Positions 1 through 8,764 of a stretch of DNA of 64,000 nucleotides are shown here, piece by piece; within the stretch, counting starts at the first letter, position 1; each line of letters starts with the position of its first letter. A program made the position numbers and the translations under genes. The DNA lies in NCBI RefSeq assembly GCF_000802305.1, contig NZ_JTDK01000002.1, positions 124,001 to 188,000 on the forward strand. The letters run 5' to 3'. The DNA is from Microbacterium mangrovi. Its GTDB lineage: Bacteria > Actinomycetota > Actinomycetes > Actinomycetales > Microbacteriaceae. A model generated the notes under the pieces. That model saw only the letters and a program-made list of their open reading frames with translations. It had not been told where the DNA came from and ran no database searches.

Positions 1-1464
1 CGCATCGATCAGCTTGTCGACGTTCGGGTTGTTGTAGTGCGACAGGTTGAAGCCGCCGTTGCCGATCTGGTCGGACGCGAACAGGGGCTGGATGTTGCCC
101 GCCGCCGACGGGAAGTCCGGCTGCCAGCTCGACAGGGCGAGGTCGTACGACGCGTTCGTCGTGGTGACCTCCGTGTAGAACGTGTTCGAGTCCATCGGCT
201 TGATGGTCACGGTGATGCCCGCACGCTTCAGGCCCTGCTGGATGGCTTCGGCCTGCGCCTGGCTGGAGGCGTCGTTCTGGGTCCACAGCGTGAGGTTCAG
301 CGACGAGACGCCGGCCTCGCTCAGCAGCGCCTTCGCCTTGGCGACGTTGCCGTCCTCACCGGCCGGGTACAGGTCGTACTGCACGCGTCCGGGGATGCCG
401 GGGGTGATCAGCGTGGTGGCGCGGATCGCGGCCTGGTTGCCGCCCTGGGCGATGATGAACGCCTTCGGGTCGACGGCGTAGTTGATGGCCTGACGGACCT
501 TGAGGTTCTTCAGGTCGCCGCGGGTCGTGTTGATCGCGAGGTAGTTGATCGGACCGGCCTTCGAGGTGACCAGGCGCGACTTGGCGTCGGCGTTCTGGTT
601 GACCAGGTTCAGCTGGGCGGCGCCGAGGTAGTCGGCCATGAAGGAGTCCTGCGCGCTCCCGGCGTTCGAGATGAGCGACTGGGCGCTCGTGGAGACGTCC
701 TGGCTCTCCTTGTAGATGATCTGGTCGGGGCCGCCGGTGCGGACGGCGTCCTGGTTCCAGTACTTGTTGCGCACGAGCGTCAGCTGGGTGCCCTGCTGGT
801 TGCTCTTGACCTCGTACGGGCCGGACGCCACCGGGTTGTTGGTGTACGTGTTGGGGTTGTCCTTGGCCTTGGGGACCGGGGCGAACGCCGGCATCGAGGC
901 GATCCACGGCCAGTTGCCGTACGGCGCCTTCAGGTGGAACACGATCGTGGTCGCGTTCGGCGTCTCGATCGACGCGAGCTGCTTGCCGGAGTACGGGCCC
1001 TGGTAGGTGTCGCCGCCGACCAGCAGCGACTTGTGGTAGCTCAGGCCGCCCGACAGTTCGGGGGCGAACGAGCGCTCGATGCCGTACTTGATGTCGGCGG
1101 TCGTGATCGGGGTTCCGTCCTGGAACTTCAGGCCCGACTTGAGCGTGTAGGTCCACGTCTTGCCGCCGTCGCTGGGCACGCCCGTGTTGGTGGCGAGGTC
1201 CGGGACGACCTTCGGGTCCTTGCCGGCCTGGATGTCCCACGTGGTCAGGCGCCGCACCAGCAGGCCGAGGGTCGTGATGGCCAGGTTCTGGCTCTTGGCC
1301 GGGTCGAGGTTGATCTGCGTCTGCTGCGTCAGGATCGTCAGCGTCCCGCCCTTCGCGGAGGTCGGGGACGCCGATCCACCCCCGTTCGAGGTGCCGGTGC
1401 ATCCGGTCAGCAGGAGTGCTGCCGCGGCGGCGAACGCGATCGCGCCCGTCACTCGATTTCTCAT
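1..1464 (-). CDS. ABC transporter solute-binding lipoprotein, family 5 (3' end outside window)
   Basis: The reading frame runs from ATG at 1464 to the left edge without a stop, giving 488 residues of an incomplete protein. The N-terminus has a basic start, an Ala/Leu-rich core and a lipobox (LLLTGC, Cys22), so it should be an outer-face lipoprotein. The body has the layout of oligopeptide/dipeptide-binding proteins: a bait-like stretch with DGTPITTADIKYGIERSFAP, then NPVASGPYEV, and a late region with QAINYAVD. The start is supported by a purine-rich GAGAGAGG upstream. It would capture peptides or another solute for an ABC importer whose permeases presumably lie outside the window. Substrate cannot be read from sequence. 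Confidence 0.9.
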   Translation of the reverse strand, partial: MRNRVTGAIAFAAAAALLLTGCTGTSNGGGSASPTSAKGGTLTILTQQTQINLDPAKSQNLAITTLGLLVRRLTTWDIQAGKDPKVVPDLATNTGVPSDGGKTWTYTLKSGLKFQDGTPITTADIKYGIERSFAPELSGGLSYHKSLLVGGDTYQGPYSGKQLASIETPNATTIVFHLKAPYGNWPWIASMPAFAPVPKAKDNPNTYTNNPVASGPYEVKSNQQGTQLTLVRNKYWNQDAVRTGGPDQIIYKESQDVSTSAQSLISNAGSAQDSFMADYLGAAQLNLVNQNADAKSRLVTSKAGPINYLAINTTRGDLKNLKVRQAINYAVDPKAFIIAQGGNQAAIRATTLITPGIPGRVQYDLYPAGEDGNVAKAKALLSEAGVSSLNLTLWTQNDASSQAQAEAIQQGLKRAGITVTIKPMDSNTFYTEVTTTNASYDLALSSWQPDFPSAAGNIQPLFASDQIGNGGFNLSHYNNPNVDKLIDA

Positions 1465-1581
1465 GGTCTGCCTCTCTCGCGCCCGGGGTGCTGTGGCGGG
1501 CGCTGTGGAACGGGGATGGGGTGGATCCATGGTCGCTCAGTGCGACCAACAGACCCAACCGCGTCGTCATGCGGCGTTATT

Positions 1582-1597
1582 CCGCCCGGTCGGGCGG
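1582..1597 (-). terminator. Possible terminator hairpin after add
   Basis: A 7-bp perfect inverted repeat (CCGCCCG/CGGGCGG, 2-nt loop) lies 17 nt beyond the adenosine deaminase stop. There is no clear U-run, so this is only a candidate, as usual for high-GC actinobacteria. Confidence 0.4.
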
Positions 1598-1613
1598 CGC
1601 GTCGCCGGCGGCG

Positions 1614-2729
1614 TCAGTCCCCGAAGCCCTCGGTGATGATGTCGATGAGCTCCTCGCGCTCCTCGACGGGCAGGAAGGATGCGGCGGCGGCGTTGATCTG
1701 GAAGGTCTCGAGGTCGTCGAGGCCGTAGTCGAACGCCTCGACCAGCAGCGCGAGCTCGCGAGTGAGCGAGGTGCGGCTCATGGTGCGGTTGTCCACGTTC
1801 ACGGTGACGGCGAACCCGAGCTGGTAGAGCAGGTCGAACGGGTGGTCGGCCATCTCGGTGCCCCACGCCGCGATGGCACCGGTCTGCAGGTTCGACGACG
1901 GCGACAGTTCCAGCGGGATCTCGCGGTCGCGCACCCAGCGGGCCAGGTCGCCGAACTCGACGAAGACCTCCTCGCCCTCGCGCGACACGATCTGCAGGTC
2001 CTGCGCGATGCGCACGCCGTGCCCGAGCCGCAGCGCGCGGCCGTCGAGGAGGGCGGAGCGGATCGAGTCGAGGCCGGCGGCCTCGCCGGCGTGGACCGTC
2101 GTGGGGAAGAAGCTCTCGGCGAGATAGTCGAACGCGGGACGCAGACGCGACGGCGGGAAGCCGTCCTCGGGGCCGGCGATGTCGAATCCGACCGCTCCGC
2201 GGCCGCGCCAGTCCACCGCGAGGCGGGCGATCTCCAGCGAGCGGTCGGTGTGACGCATCGCGGAGATGAGCTGACCGACCCGGATGTCGTGCCCGGCATC
2301 ATCCGCGGCGTCCTCGCCCTGCTCGATGCCCTCCTGCACCGCCTCGACGGCCTCGTCCAGGCTCATCCCACGGGTCAGGTGCTGCTCGGGCGCCCAGCGC
2401 ACCTCGCCGTACACGACGCCGTCGGCGACGAGGTCCTCGACGAACTCGCGGGCGATGCGGGTCAGCGCCTCCGCGGTCTGCATCACGCCCGTGGTGAGGT
2501 CGAACGTCTTCAGGTACTCCACCAGGGAACCCGAGTCACTCTTCTCGGCGAACCAGTCGGCCAGCTCCCCGGCATCCTGCGACGCCACCTCGATGCCGGC
2601 TTCGTCGGCGAGCTCGATGACGGTCTGCGGCCGGACCGCGCCGTCGAGGTGGTCGTGCAGCGACACCTTGGGCAGGCTTCGCAGCGAGACGCCGTCGACG
2701 TGTGCGTCGCCGTTCTGATCGATGGGCAT
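1614..2729 (-). CDS. add: Adenosine deaminase
   Basis: This 371-residue cytosolic enzyme should deaminate adenosine (and deoxyadenosine) to inosine using a catalytic zinc. The metal-binding HDHLDG is near residue 25 and the HAGEA motif that supplies a His ligand and the catalytic Glu is in the middle. The late SLNTDDP motif appears as TVNVDNRTMS, a form seen in this family. Length fits the family. It is the last gene of the nucleoside operon, 57 nt after deoA, and completes salvage of purine nucleosides brought in by the transporter upstream. The catalytic motifs make the call secure; preference between adenosine and related substrates is inferred. Confidence 0.93.
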   Translation of the reverse strand: MPIDQNGDAHVDGVSLRSLPKVSLHDHLDGAVRPQTVIELADEAGIEVASQDAGELADWFAEKSDSGSLVEYLKTFDLTTGVMQTAEALTRIAREFVEDLVADGVVYGEVRWAPEQHLTRGMSLDEAVEAVQEGIEQGEDAADDAGHDIRVGQLISAMRHTDRSLEIARLAVDWRGRGAVGFDIAGPEDGFPPSRLRPAFDYLAESFFPTTVHAGEAAGLDSIRSALLDGRALRLGHGVRIAQDLQIVSREGEEVFVEFGDLARWVRDREIPLELSPSSNLQTGAIAAWGTEMADHPFDLLYQLGFAVTVNVDNRTMSRTSLTRELALLVEAFDYGLDDLETFQINAAAASFLPVEEREELIDIITEGFGD

Positions 2730-2786
2730 GACGACTCCTCGGGTGTTCGGGTGGAGGGTGCTGCAAAAGCCTACGCGGAGACGGGC

Positions 2787-4091
2787 CTACGCGGTGATGC
2801 GTTCCCGGACCAGGGCGCCCGCGCGCTCCGCTTCGGGAACCGGGTTCCCCGCCGGATCGATCTCCCACGCGTCGTCCAGGGCGTCGAGGGCGCGCTCGAA
2901 CCGGGCCGGGTCGTCGGCCGACAGCGTGAAGACGGGCTGGCCCGCCGCGACGCGGTCGCCGGGCTTGACGAGCAGGTCGATCCCGGCGGCGTGGATGACC
3001 GGGTCCTGCGCACGGGCTCGTCCGGCGCCGAGTCGCCAGGCGGCGACGCCGAACGGGAGGGCGTCCATGCGGGTCACGACGCCCGCGGCGGGAGCGGTCA
3101 CCGTGTGCGTCTCGCGCGGCACGGGCAGGGCGGCATCCGGATCGCCGTCCTGGGCGCGGATCATGCGGCGCCAGGCATCCATCGCGCGTCCGTCGGCCAG
3201 GGCTGCCTCGACATCCGCGTCCGGCTGCCCGGCGAGGGCGAGCATCTCGCGGGCGAGGGCGGTGGTCAGGGCCACGATGTCGGCCGGTCCGCCGCCGGCG
3301 AGCACCTCGACGGATTCGCGGACCTCGTTCGCGTTGCCGATCGCGAGGCCGAGCGGAGTGTTCATGTCGGTCAGCAGCGCCGTGGTCGCCACCCCGGAGT
3401 CGGTGCCGAGCTCGACCATCGTGCGGGCGAGTTCGCGGGCACGATCGAGATCTTTCATGAACGCGCCCGAGCCGAACTTCACGTCGAGCACGAGGGATGC
3501 CGTCCCCTCGGCGATCTTCTTCGACATGATGCTCGACGCGATGAGCGGGATCGCCTCCACCGTGCCGGTGACGTCGCGCAGTGCGTAGAGCTTCTTGTCG
3601 GCGGGGGCAAGACCCGACCCGGCGGCGCAGATCACGGCGCCGACGTCGCGCAGCTGCGCGGTCATCTCGTCGTTGCTGAGCGCCGCGCGCCACCCGGGGA
3701 TCGACTCGAGCTTGTCGAGCGTTCCGCCGGTGTGCCCGAGTCCGCGCCCGGACAGCTGCGGGACGGCGACGCCGAAGGATGCCACCAGCGGCGCGAGCGG
3801 CAGGGTGATCTTGTCGCCGACTCCGCCCGTGGAGTGCTTGTCGACGGTGGTCTTGCCGAGGCCCGCGAACGACATCCGCTCGCCCGAGCGGATCATCGCG
3901 TCGGTCATCACCCGGATCTCGTCGCGCGCCATGCCGCGCAGCAGCACCGCCATCGCGAACGACGCCATCTGCGCGTCGGAAACGTAGCCGCGGGTGTATG
4001 CGTCGACCATCCACCGCAGGGCGTCTTCGGGCACCTGCCCGCCGTCGCGCTTGGTGCGGATGACGTCGACGGCGTCGAACTTCTCAGTCAT
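2787..4091 (-). CDS. deoA: Thymidine phosphorylase
   Basis: A 434-residue pyrimidine-nucleoside phosphorylase that splits thymidine (and deoxyuridine) with phosphate to base and deoxyribose 1-phosphate. The family signature KHSTGGVGDK, which binds phosphate and a cation, lies near residue 85, followed by the SGRGLGHTGGTLDKLES block. The C-terminal alpha/beta hammerhead domain with a GD-V-GQP turn is present. The ATG at 4091 is chosen because it overlaps the cdd stop in an ATGA junction. Much longer upstream extension of this frame runs across cdd and is out-of-frame noise. It works with Cdd to turn imported cytidine, deoxycytidine and thymidine into bases and sugar phosphate. Confidence 0.95.
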   Translation of the reverse strand: MTEKFDAVDVIRTKRDGGQVPEDALRWMVDAYTRGYVSDAQMASFAMAVLLRGMARDEIRVMTDAMIRSGERMSFAGLGKTTVDKHSTGGVGDKITLPLAPLVASFGVAVPQLSGRGLGHTGGTLDKLESIPGWRAALSNDEMTAQLRDVGAVICAAGSGLAPADKKLYALRDVTGTVEAIPLIASSIMSKKIAEGTASLVLDVKFGSGAFMKDLDRARELARTMVELGTDSGVATTALLTDMNTPLGLAIGNANEVRESVEVLAGGGPADIVALTTALAREMLALAGQPDADVEAALADGRAMDAWRRMIRAQDGDPDAALPVPRETHTVTAPAAGVVTRMDALPFGVAAWRLGAGRARAQDPVIHAAGIDLLVKPGDRVAAGQPVFTLSADDPARFERALDALDDAWEIDPAGNPVPEAERAGALVRERITA

Positions 4092-4486
4092 CGGGCCGTC
4101 TCCAGGTCGCGGGGGCCGAAGGCGTCCGGCAGCACCTCTTCGATGGTGCGGATGCCGGACACCGTCCACAGGAGCATCCCCGGCACGGCGTGCTCGAACA
4201 GCAGCTGCCGGCAGCGGCCGCAGGGCATGATGATCTCGCCGTCCGAGTTGACGCAGGCGAACGCGACGAGCTGACCGCCGCCGGACATGTGCAGCTCCGA
4301 GACGAGCCCGCACTCCGCGCACAGGGTCAGTCCGTACGACGCGTTCTCGACGTTGCAGCCGCGGATGACGCGGCCGTCCGACACGAGCGCGGCCGCGCCC
4401 ACCTTGTATCGCGAGTACGGCACGTACGCGTTCTGCATGGCCTCGGCGGCTGCGGCGCGCAGCTCGTCCCAGTCGATGTCTGTCAT
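4088..4486 (-). CDS. cdd: Cytidine deaminase
   Basis: This small homo-oligomeric zinc enzyme (132 residues, normal for the tetrameric type) converts cytidine and deoxycytidine to uridine and deoxyuridine. The catalytic CAE motif is at residues 56-58 (Cys ligand and proton-shuttling Glu58) and the two further zinc cysteines are in PCGRC at 89 and 92. The substrate loop N-V-E-N-A-S is at 45-50. It is translationally coupled to deoA by a 4-nt overlap and starts 2 nt after the permease stop, so import and deamination are co-expressed. Confidence 0.96.
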   Translation of the reverse strand: MTDIDWDELRAAAAEAMQNAYVPYSRYKVGAAALVSDGRVIRGCNVENASYGLTLCAECGLVSELHMSGGGQLVAFACVNSDGEIIMPCGRCRQLLFEHAVPGMLLWTVSGIRTIEEVLPDAFGPRDLETAR

Positions 4487-4487
4487 C

Positions 4488-5780
4488 TCATCCCTTGATG
4501 TACGGCTTGCCGTCGGCGGCGGGTGCGCGGATCTGGCCGGCGAACCCGACGACCGCGAGGATCGTCACGACGTACGGCAGCATCAGCATGAACTCGGACG
4601 GGATCGGCGTGCCGAGCACGTTGAGCAGGTTCTGCAGGTTCTGCGCGAAGCCGAACAGCAGCGCCGCCAGCGTCGCCCGGATCGGGTCCCACCGGCCGAA
4701 GATGACCGCGGCCAGGGCGATGAAGCCGAGCCCGGCGGTCATGTCCTTGGTGAAGTTCGGCACCGACACGAGCGTGAAGTACGCGCCGCCGATGCCGGCG
4801 ATCGCACCGGCGAGCAGCAGGTTCCAGAACCGGGTCGGGTTGACCTTGATGCCCACGGTGTCGGCGGCCTTCGGGTGCTCGCCGACCGCGCGCAGGCGCA
4901 GGCCCCAGCGGGTGCGGTACAGCGCCCACGACACGACCGCGACCACGACGTACATCAGGTAGACGAGGAAGGTCTGGTCGAAAAGCACCGGCCCGATGAT
5001 CGGGATCTCGGACAGGATCGGAATGGCGAACGGCTTGAACGGCGTCGGGGAGTTCAGCGCCCCGGCGTTGTCGGCCAGCACGGCCGTGTACAGGAAGCCG
5101 GTGAGACCGGACACCAGCACGTTCAGCACGACACCGACGATGACCTGCTCGACGATGTACTTGATCGCGAACACGGCGAGCACGGAGGCCACCAGGATGC
5201 CGCCGATCATCGCGCCGACGAGGCCGACGAACGGGTTCTTGGTGAGGCTGCCGAGCACCGTGGCCGTGAACGCGCCGAGCAGGAACTGCCCTTCGATCGC
5301 GACGTTCACGACGCCCGCGCGTTCGCCGATGACGCCGCCGAGCGCACCGAAGATCAGCGGCACGGCCAGCGACAGCGAGCCGGCGAGGAGTCCCACCACC
5401 GGCACGGCGGCCTGCGAACCGGCACCCGACCAGGTGAGGAACGCGAACATGGCGAGGATCGAGTACACGATCGACAGCCAGATCGGCGTCGGCCGGTAGC
5501 TGAAGGCCCGCAGCAGCGAGTACAGGGCCAGCAGCAGCGCGATGGTCCACGAGATCCAGATGGCCGGCTGCGCCGGCACCTCGATGGAGCCGAGCTTGAT
5601 GGCCGCGCCGCTCTCGGCGAGCCGGTAGGACGTGTCGCCGTGGGCCGGGGCGAGGAGGAAGAGGAGTCCGAGCAGGGCCACGATCGCGAGCAGGGTGATC
5701 GGGACCTTGAGCTTGCGGACCCGGACGACGGCGTGCTGGATGGTGCCGTCTTCGGCGGTCTGCGCCTCTGCGATGGTCAT
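4488..5780 (-). CDS. Nucleoside ABC transporter permease (second subunit)
   Basis: A 430-residue integral membrane protein of the branched-chain/ribose-type permease family, with roughly 8-10 hydrophobic segments starting near residue 25. The conserved GERAGVVNVAIEGQFLLGAF segment and the late RAVGEHPKAADTVGIKV loop, which contacts the ATPase, are diagnostic of permeases partnered with BMP-family binding proteins (YufQ/NupQ-like). It forms the pore with the preceding permease and overlaps it by 4 nt. Its position between transporter and salvage enzymes supports nucleoside as the substrate; that is inferred from context. Confidence 0.93.
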   Translation of the reverse strand: MTIAEAQTAEDGTIQHAVVRVRKLKVPITLLAIVALLGLLFLLAPAHGDTSYRLAESGAAIKLGSIEVPAQPAIWISWTIALLLALYSLLRAFSYRPTPIWLSIVYSILAMFAFLTWSGAGSQAAVPVVGLLAGSLSLAVPLIFGALGGVIGERAGVVNVAIEGQFLLGAFTATVLGSLTKNPFVGLVGAMIGGILVASVLAVFAIKYIVEQVIVGVVLNVLVSGLTGFLYTAVLADNAGALNSPTPFKPFAIPILSEIPIIGPVLFDQTFLVYLMYVVVAVVSWALYRTRWGLRLRAVGEHPKAADTVGIKVNPTRFWNLLLAGAIAGIGGAYFTLVSVPNFTKDMTAGLGFIALAAVIFGRWDPIRATLAALLFGFAQNLQNLLNVLGTPIPSEFMLMLPYVVTILAVVGFAGQIRAPAADGKPYIKG

Positions 5781-7150
5781 GCTGCCGCCGCCTCCTTCTT
5801 GGCCGCCTTCTTGGTCGCTTTGCGCACGGCGATCGCCTTCTTCTCGGCATCCGTCTTGGGCAGGAAGAAGATCGCCCGGACGAGCGGCGGCGCGGCGATG
5901 AACAGCACGATCAGCGACTGCACGACCAGCACGATGTCGACCGGGATCCCCTGCATGGCCTGCATCGTGAAGGATCCGGCCTTAAGCGCGCCGAACAGCA
6001 GACCGGCGAAGAGCGTGCCCCACGCGCGGCTGCGGCCGAGGAGCGCGACGGTGATCGCGTCGAAGCCGATGCCCGCGTGGATGCCGGCGTCGAACCCGCT
6101 GGTGATGGTGCTCTGGATCTGGATCATGCCGGCCAGACCCGCCAGGCCACCGGCGAAGAGCATCGCGTAGACGAACATGCGCGGCACGCTGATGCCGGCC
6201 GCCCGTGCCGCGTTCGGGTTCTCGCCCACCGCGCGCATGCGGAAGCCGAGGCTCGAGCGCTCGATGAGCCACCACACGATCAGAGTCGCCAGCAGCACGA
6301 CCGGGAACGCCCACGTCAGCTGCGGGTACTGCGGTCCGAACAGCGGCGGGAAGACCGCGTTGGCGGGCGTCGGCGCCGAGATCGGCTGGTTGGTGCCCGG
6401 CTTCTGCAGCATGCTCGGGGTGCGCACCATCCACGACACCAGGTAGAAGGCGATGTAGTTGAGCATGATCGTCAGGATCACCTCGTGCGCGCCGGTGCGC
6501 GCCTTCAGGAGACCGACGATGCCGCCCCACACCGCACCGCCGATGATGCCGACGACGAGGGTGATCGGCAGCTGCAGCCACATCGGCAGGCCGAGGTTGA
6601 ACGTGAACAGCGCCGAGGCCGCGCAGGCGATCAGCATCTGGCCCTGGGCACCGATGTTGAACAGACCCACGCGGAACGCGAGGGCGACGCCGAGGGCGGC
6701 GGCCGTCAGCGGCGCCGCGAACCCGAGGGTGCTCGTGAACGGCAGGATCGCCTGCTGGAACGACGAGGCCCCGAAGTTGATGATCGACCCCTGGAAGAGG
6801 GCGACGTAGGCGCCGACGACGGCGTTCCAGGCGGCCACGATCGTGTCGCTGGGGCGGGCGAAGAAGTAGCCCGCCGCCTTCTGCACGGCCGGGTCGGTGA
6901 TCGCGATCAGGATGCCGCCGACGATCATCGCCAGCACGATCGCCAGGATCGTGGTGACGACGCTGCCGCGCATGATGTCGCGGATGACGAGGTTCTGGCG
7001 CGGCGGCGGCGGGACGTCGCCCTGGGTCGGGGTGCCGTGCAGGCCGGATGCCGCGGTCTTCGCGGCGGCCGTCTGCGCCGCGGCCTCGGACTGGAGCGCG
7101 AGGCTCTCGGCTCCGGCGTCGGGTGCGCCGGACGGGGTGTCAGTGCTCAT
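5777..7150 (-). CDS. Nucleoside ABC transporter permease (first subunit)
   Basis: A 457-residue membrane protein paired with the next permease (YufP/NupP-like). The first 85 residues or so are a hydrophilic Ala/Pro-rich cytoplasmic tail, then multiple transmembrane helices follow. The family's coupling loop RAVGENPNAARAAGISVPRM is present, and the C-terminus is Lys/Ala-rich. It overlaps the ATPase gene upstream and the second permease downstream by 4 nt each, so the three cytoplasmic-membrane subunits are translationally coupled. Substrate call rests on family and operon context. Confidence 0.93.
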   Translation of the reverse strand: MSTDTPSGAPDAGAESLALQSEAAAQTAAAKTAASGLHGTPTQGDVPPPPRQNLVIRDIMRGSVVTTILAIVLAMIVGGILIAITDPAVQKAAGYFFARPSDTIVAAWNAVVGAYVALFQGSIINFGASSFQQAILPFTSTLGFAAPLTAAALGVALAFRVGLFNIGAQGQMLIACAASALFTFNLGLPMWLQLPITLVVGIIGGAVWGGIVGLLKARTGAHEVILTIMLNYIAFYLVSWMVRTPSMLQKPGTNQPISAPTPANAVFPPLFGPQYPQLTWAFPVVLLATLIVWWLIERSSLGFRMRAVGENPNAARAAGISVPRMFVYAMLFAGGLAGLAGMIQIQSTITSGFDAGIHAGIGFDAITVALLGRSRAWGTLFAGLLFGALKAGSFTMQAMQGIPVDIVLVVQSLIVLFIAAPPLVRAIFFLPKTDAEKKAIAVRKATKKAAKKEAAAA

Positions 7151-8664
7151 GCGGCATCCTCTTCGGGGTGTTCTCCGGCCATCATGAGGCCGAGCACGTC
7201 GCGCGGGGTGTCGCCGGGCACGATCCCGACGATCGCTCCGCGGTACATGACGGCGATGCGGTCGGCGAGGGCGGCGACCTCGTCGAGCTCGGTCGAGACG
7301 ACGAGCACGGGGATGCCGGCGTCGCGCGTCTCGATGATGCGCTTGTGGATGAACTCGATCGATCCGACGTCCACGCCGCGGGTCGGCTGCGACGCGAGCA
7401 GCATCTTCAGGTCGCGGTTGAGCTCGCGGGCGATGACGACCTTCTGCTGGTTGCCGCCGGAGAGCGCACCGGCGGGGGTCTGCGGCCCCTGCGTGCGGAT
7501 GTCGAACTCCGTGATGCGGGCCTTGGCGAAGTCGTCGAGGGTGCTGCGGTTGATCGTGCCGGCCGAGCTGAACGCCTTGTCGCTGGAGCGGTCGAGGATG
7601 AGGTTCTCGGCGACCGAGAAGGCCCCGACGAGGCCGTCCTCGTTGCGGTCCTCCGGGACGAAGCCGACGCCGGCGTCCAGGACGCCGCGCACGCTCCGGC
7701 CGACGAGCTCGGTGCCGTCGAGCGTGATGGTTCCGGTGACCCCGCCGTGCAGGCCCATGATCGCCTCGGTGAGCTCGGTCTGGCCGTTGCCCTGGACTCC
7801 GGCGACGGCGAGGACCTCGCCGGGGTGCACGTCGAACGAGATCGTGTCGACCAGGACCGTGCCGTTCGGGGAGATCACGCGGAGGTCGCGCACCTCGAGG
7901 CCGCCGGAGGGCTTGATCTTCGGCGGGTCCTTGTGCACGGTCAGCTCCACCGCGCGGCCGACCATCAGCGAGGCGAGCTCGGTGTTGGAGGCGGTGGGCT
8001 CGGCCTGGCCGACGACCTTGCCGAGCCGGATGACGGTGATGCGGTCGGCGACCTCGCGCACCTCGCGCAGCTTGTGCGTGATGAACACGATCGACGTGCC
8101 CTCATCGCGCAGCTGGCGCATGATGCCCATCAGCTCGTCGGTCTCCTGCGGGGTGAGCACCGCGGTCGGCTCGTCGAACACGAGCACCTTCGCGTCGCGC
8201 GAGAGCGCCTTGATGATCTCCACGCGCTGCTGCACGCCCACCGGCAGGTCGCCGACGATCGCGTCGGGGTCGACCTCGAACCCGAAGCGGGTGGCCACGT
8301 CGCGCACGTGCTTGCGCGCGGCGGCCAGGTCGAGCGATCCGAGGGCCTTCGTCTGCTCGTGGCCGAGCATGACGTTCTCGGCGACCGTGAAGACGGGCAC
8401 CAGCATGAAGTGCTGGTGCACCATGCCGATGCCGGCCGCCATCGCGTCGCCCGGTCCGCGGAAGTGGTGCGGAACGCCGTCGAGGAGGATCTCGCCCTCT
8501 TCGGCCTGGTAGAGGCCGTAGAGGACGTTCATGAGGGTGGATTTGCCCGCGCCGTTCTCGCCCAGGAGGGCGTGGATCTCTCCCGGCTCGACGGTCACAT
8601 CGATGTGATCGTTCGCCGTGAAGGACCCGAAACGCTTCGTGATTCCACGGAGCTCAAGCTTCAT
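7147..8664 (-). CDS. Nucleoside ABC transporter ATP-binding protein, two nucleotide-binding domains
   Basis: A 505-residue cytosolic ATPase with two ABC modules in one chain, as in the sugar/nucleoside (RbsA/YufO) class. The first has Walker A GENGAGKST near residue 35 and Walker B VLVFDEPTAVL. The second has a degenerate Walker A (GVQGNGQTEL) and a clear signature LSGGNQQKVVIARELNRD, the usual asymmetry of the class. ATG 8664 is preferred over an in-frame GTG at 8673 because AAGGTG sits 6 nt before the ATG and would itself contain that GTG. The gene follows the lipoprotein by 100 nt and powers the two permeases. Confidence 0.95.
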   Translation of the reverse strand: MKLELRGITKRFGSFTANDHIDVTVEPGEIHALLGENGAGKSTLMNVLYGLYQAEEGEILLDGVPHHFRGPGDAMAAGIGMVHQHFMLVPVFTVAENVMLGHEQTKALGSLDLAAARKHVRDVATRFGFEVDPDAIVGDLPVGVQQRVEIIKALSRDAKVLVFDEPTAVLTPQETDELMGIMRQLRDEGTSIVFITHKLREVREVADRITVIRLGKVVGQAEPTASNTELASLMVGRAVELTVHKDPPKIKPSGGLEVRDLRVISPNGTVLVDTISFDVHPGEVLAVAGVQGNGQTELTEAIMGLHGGVTGTITLDGTELVGRSVRGVLDAGVGFVPEDRNEDGLVGAFSVAENLILDRSSDKAFSSAGTINRSTLDDFAKARITEFDIRTQGPQTPAGALSGGNQQKVVIARELNRDLKMLLASQPTRGVDVGSIEFIHKRIIETRDAGIPVLVVSTELDEVAALADRIAVMYRGAIVGIVPGDTPRDVLGLMMAGEHPEEDAA

Positions 8665-8764
8665 AGTGTGCACCTTATCCGGTACGTGGGACCTGCGCGT
8701 GGGATCGATTGAACGACACGAAGCGACGACCGTGGTCGCCGCTTCGTGTCGTCAGCCGATGGTG

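Noticed and set aside
1416..4274. Very long plus-strand open frame opposite add, deoA and cdd
   Set aside because: It is a GC-driven antisense shadow: Arg/Gly/Val-rich, no domain, and the opposite strand encodes recognisable enzymes.
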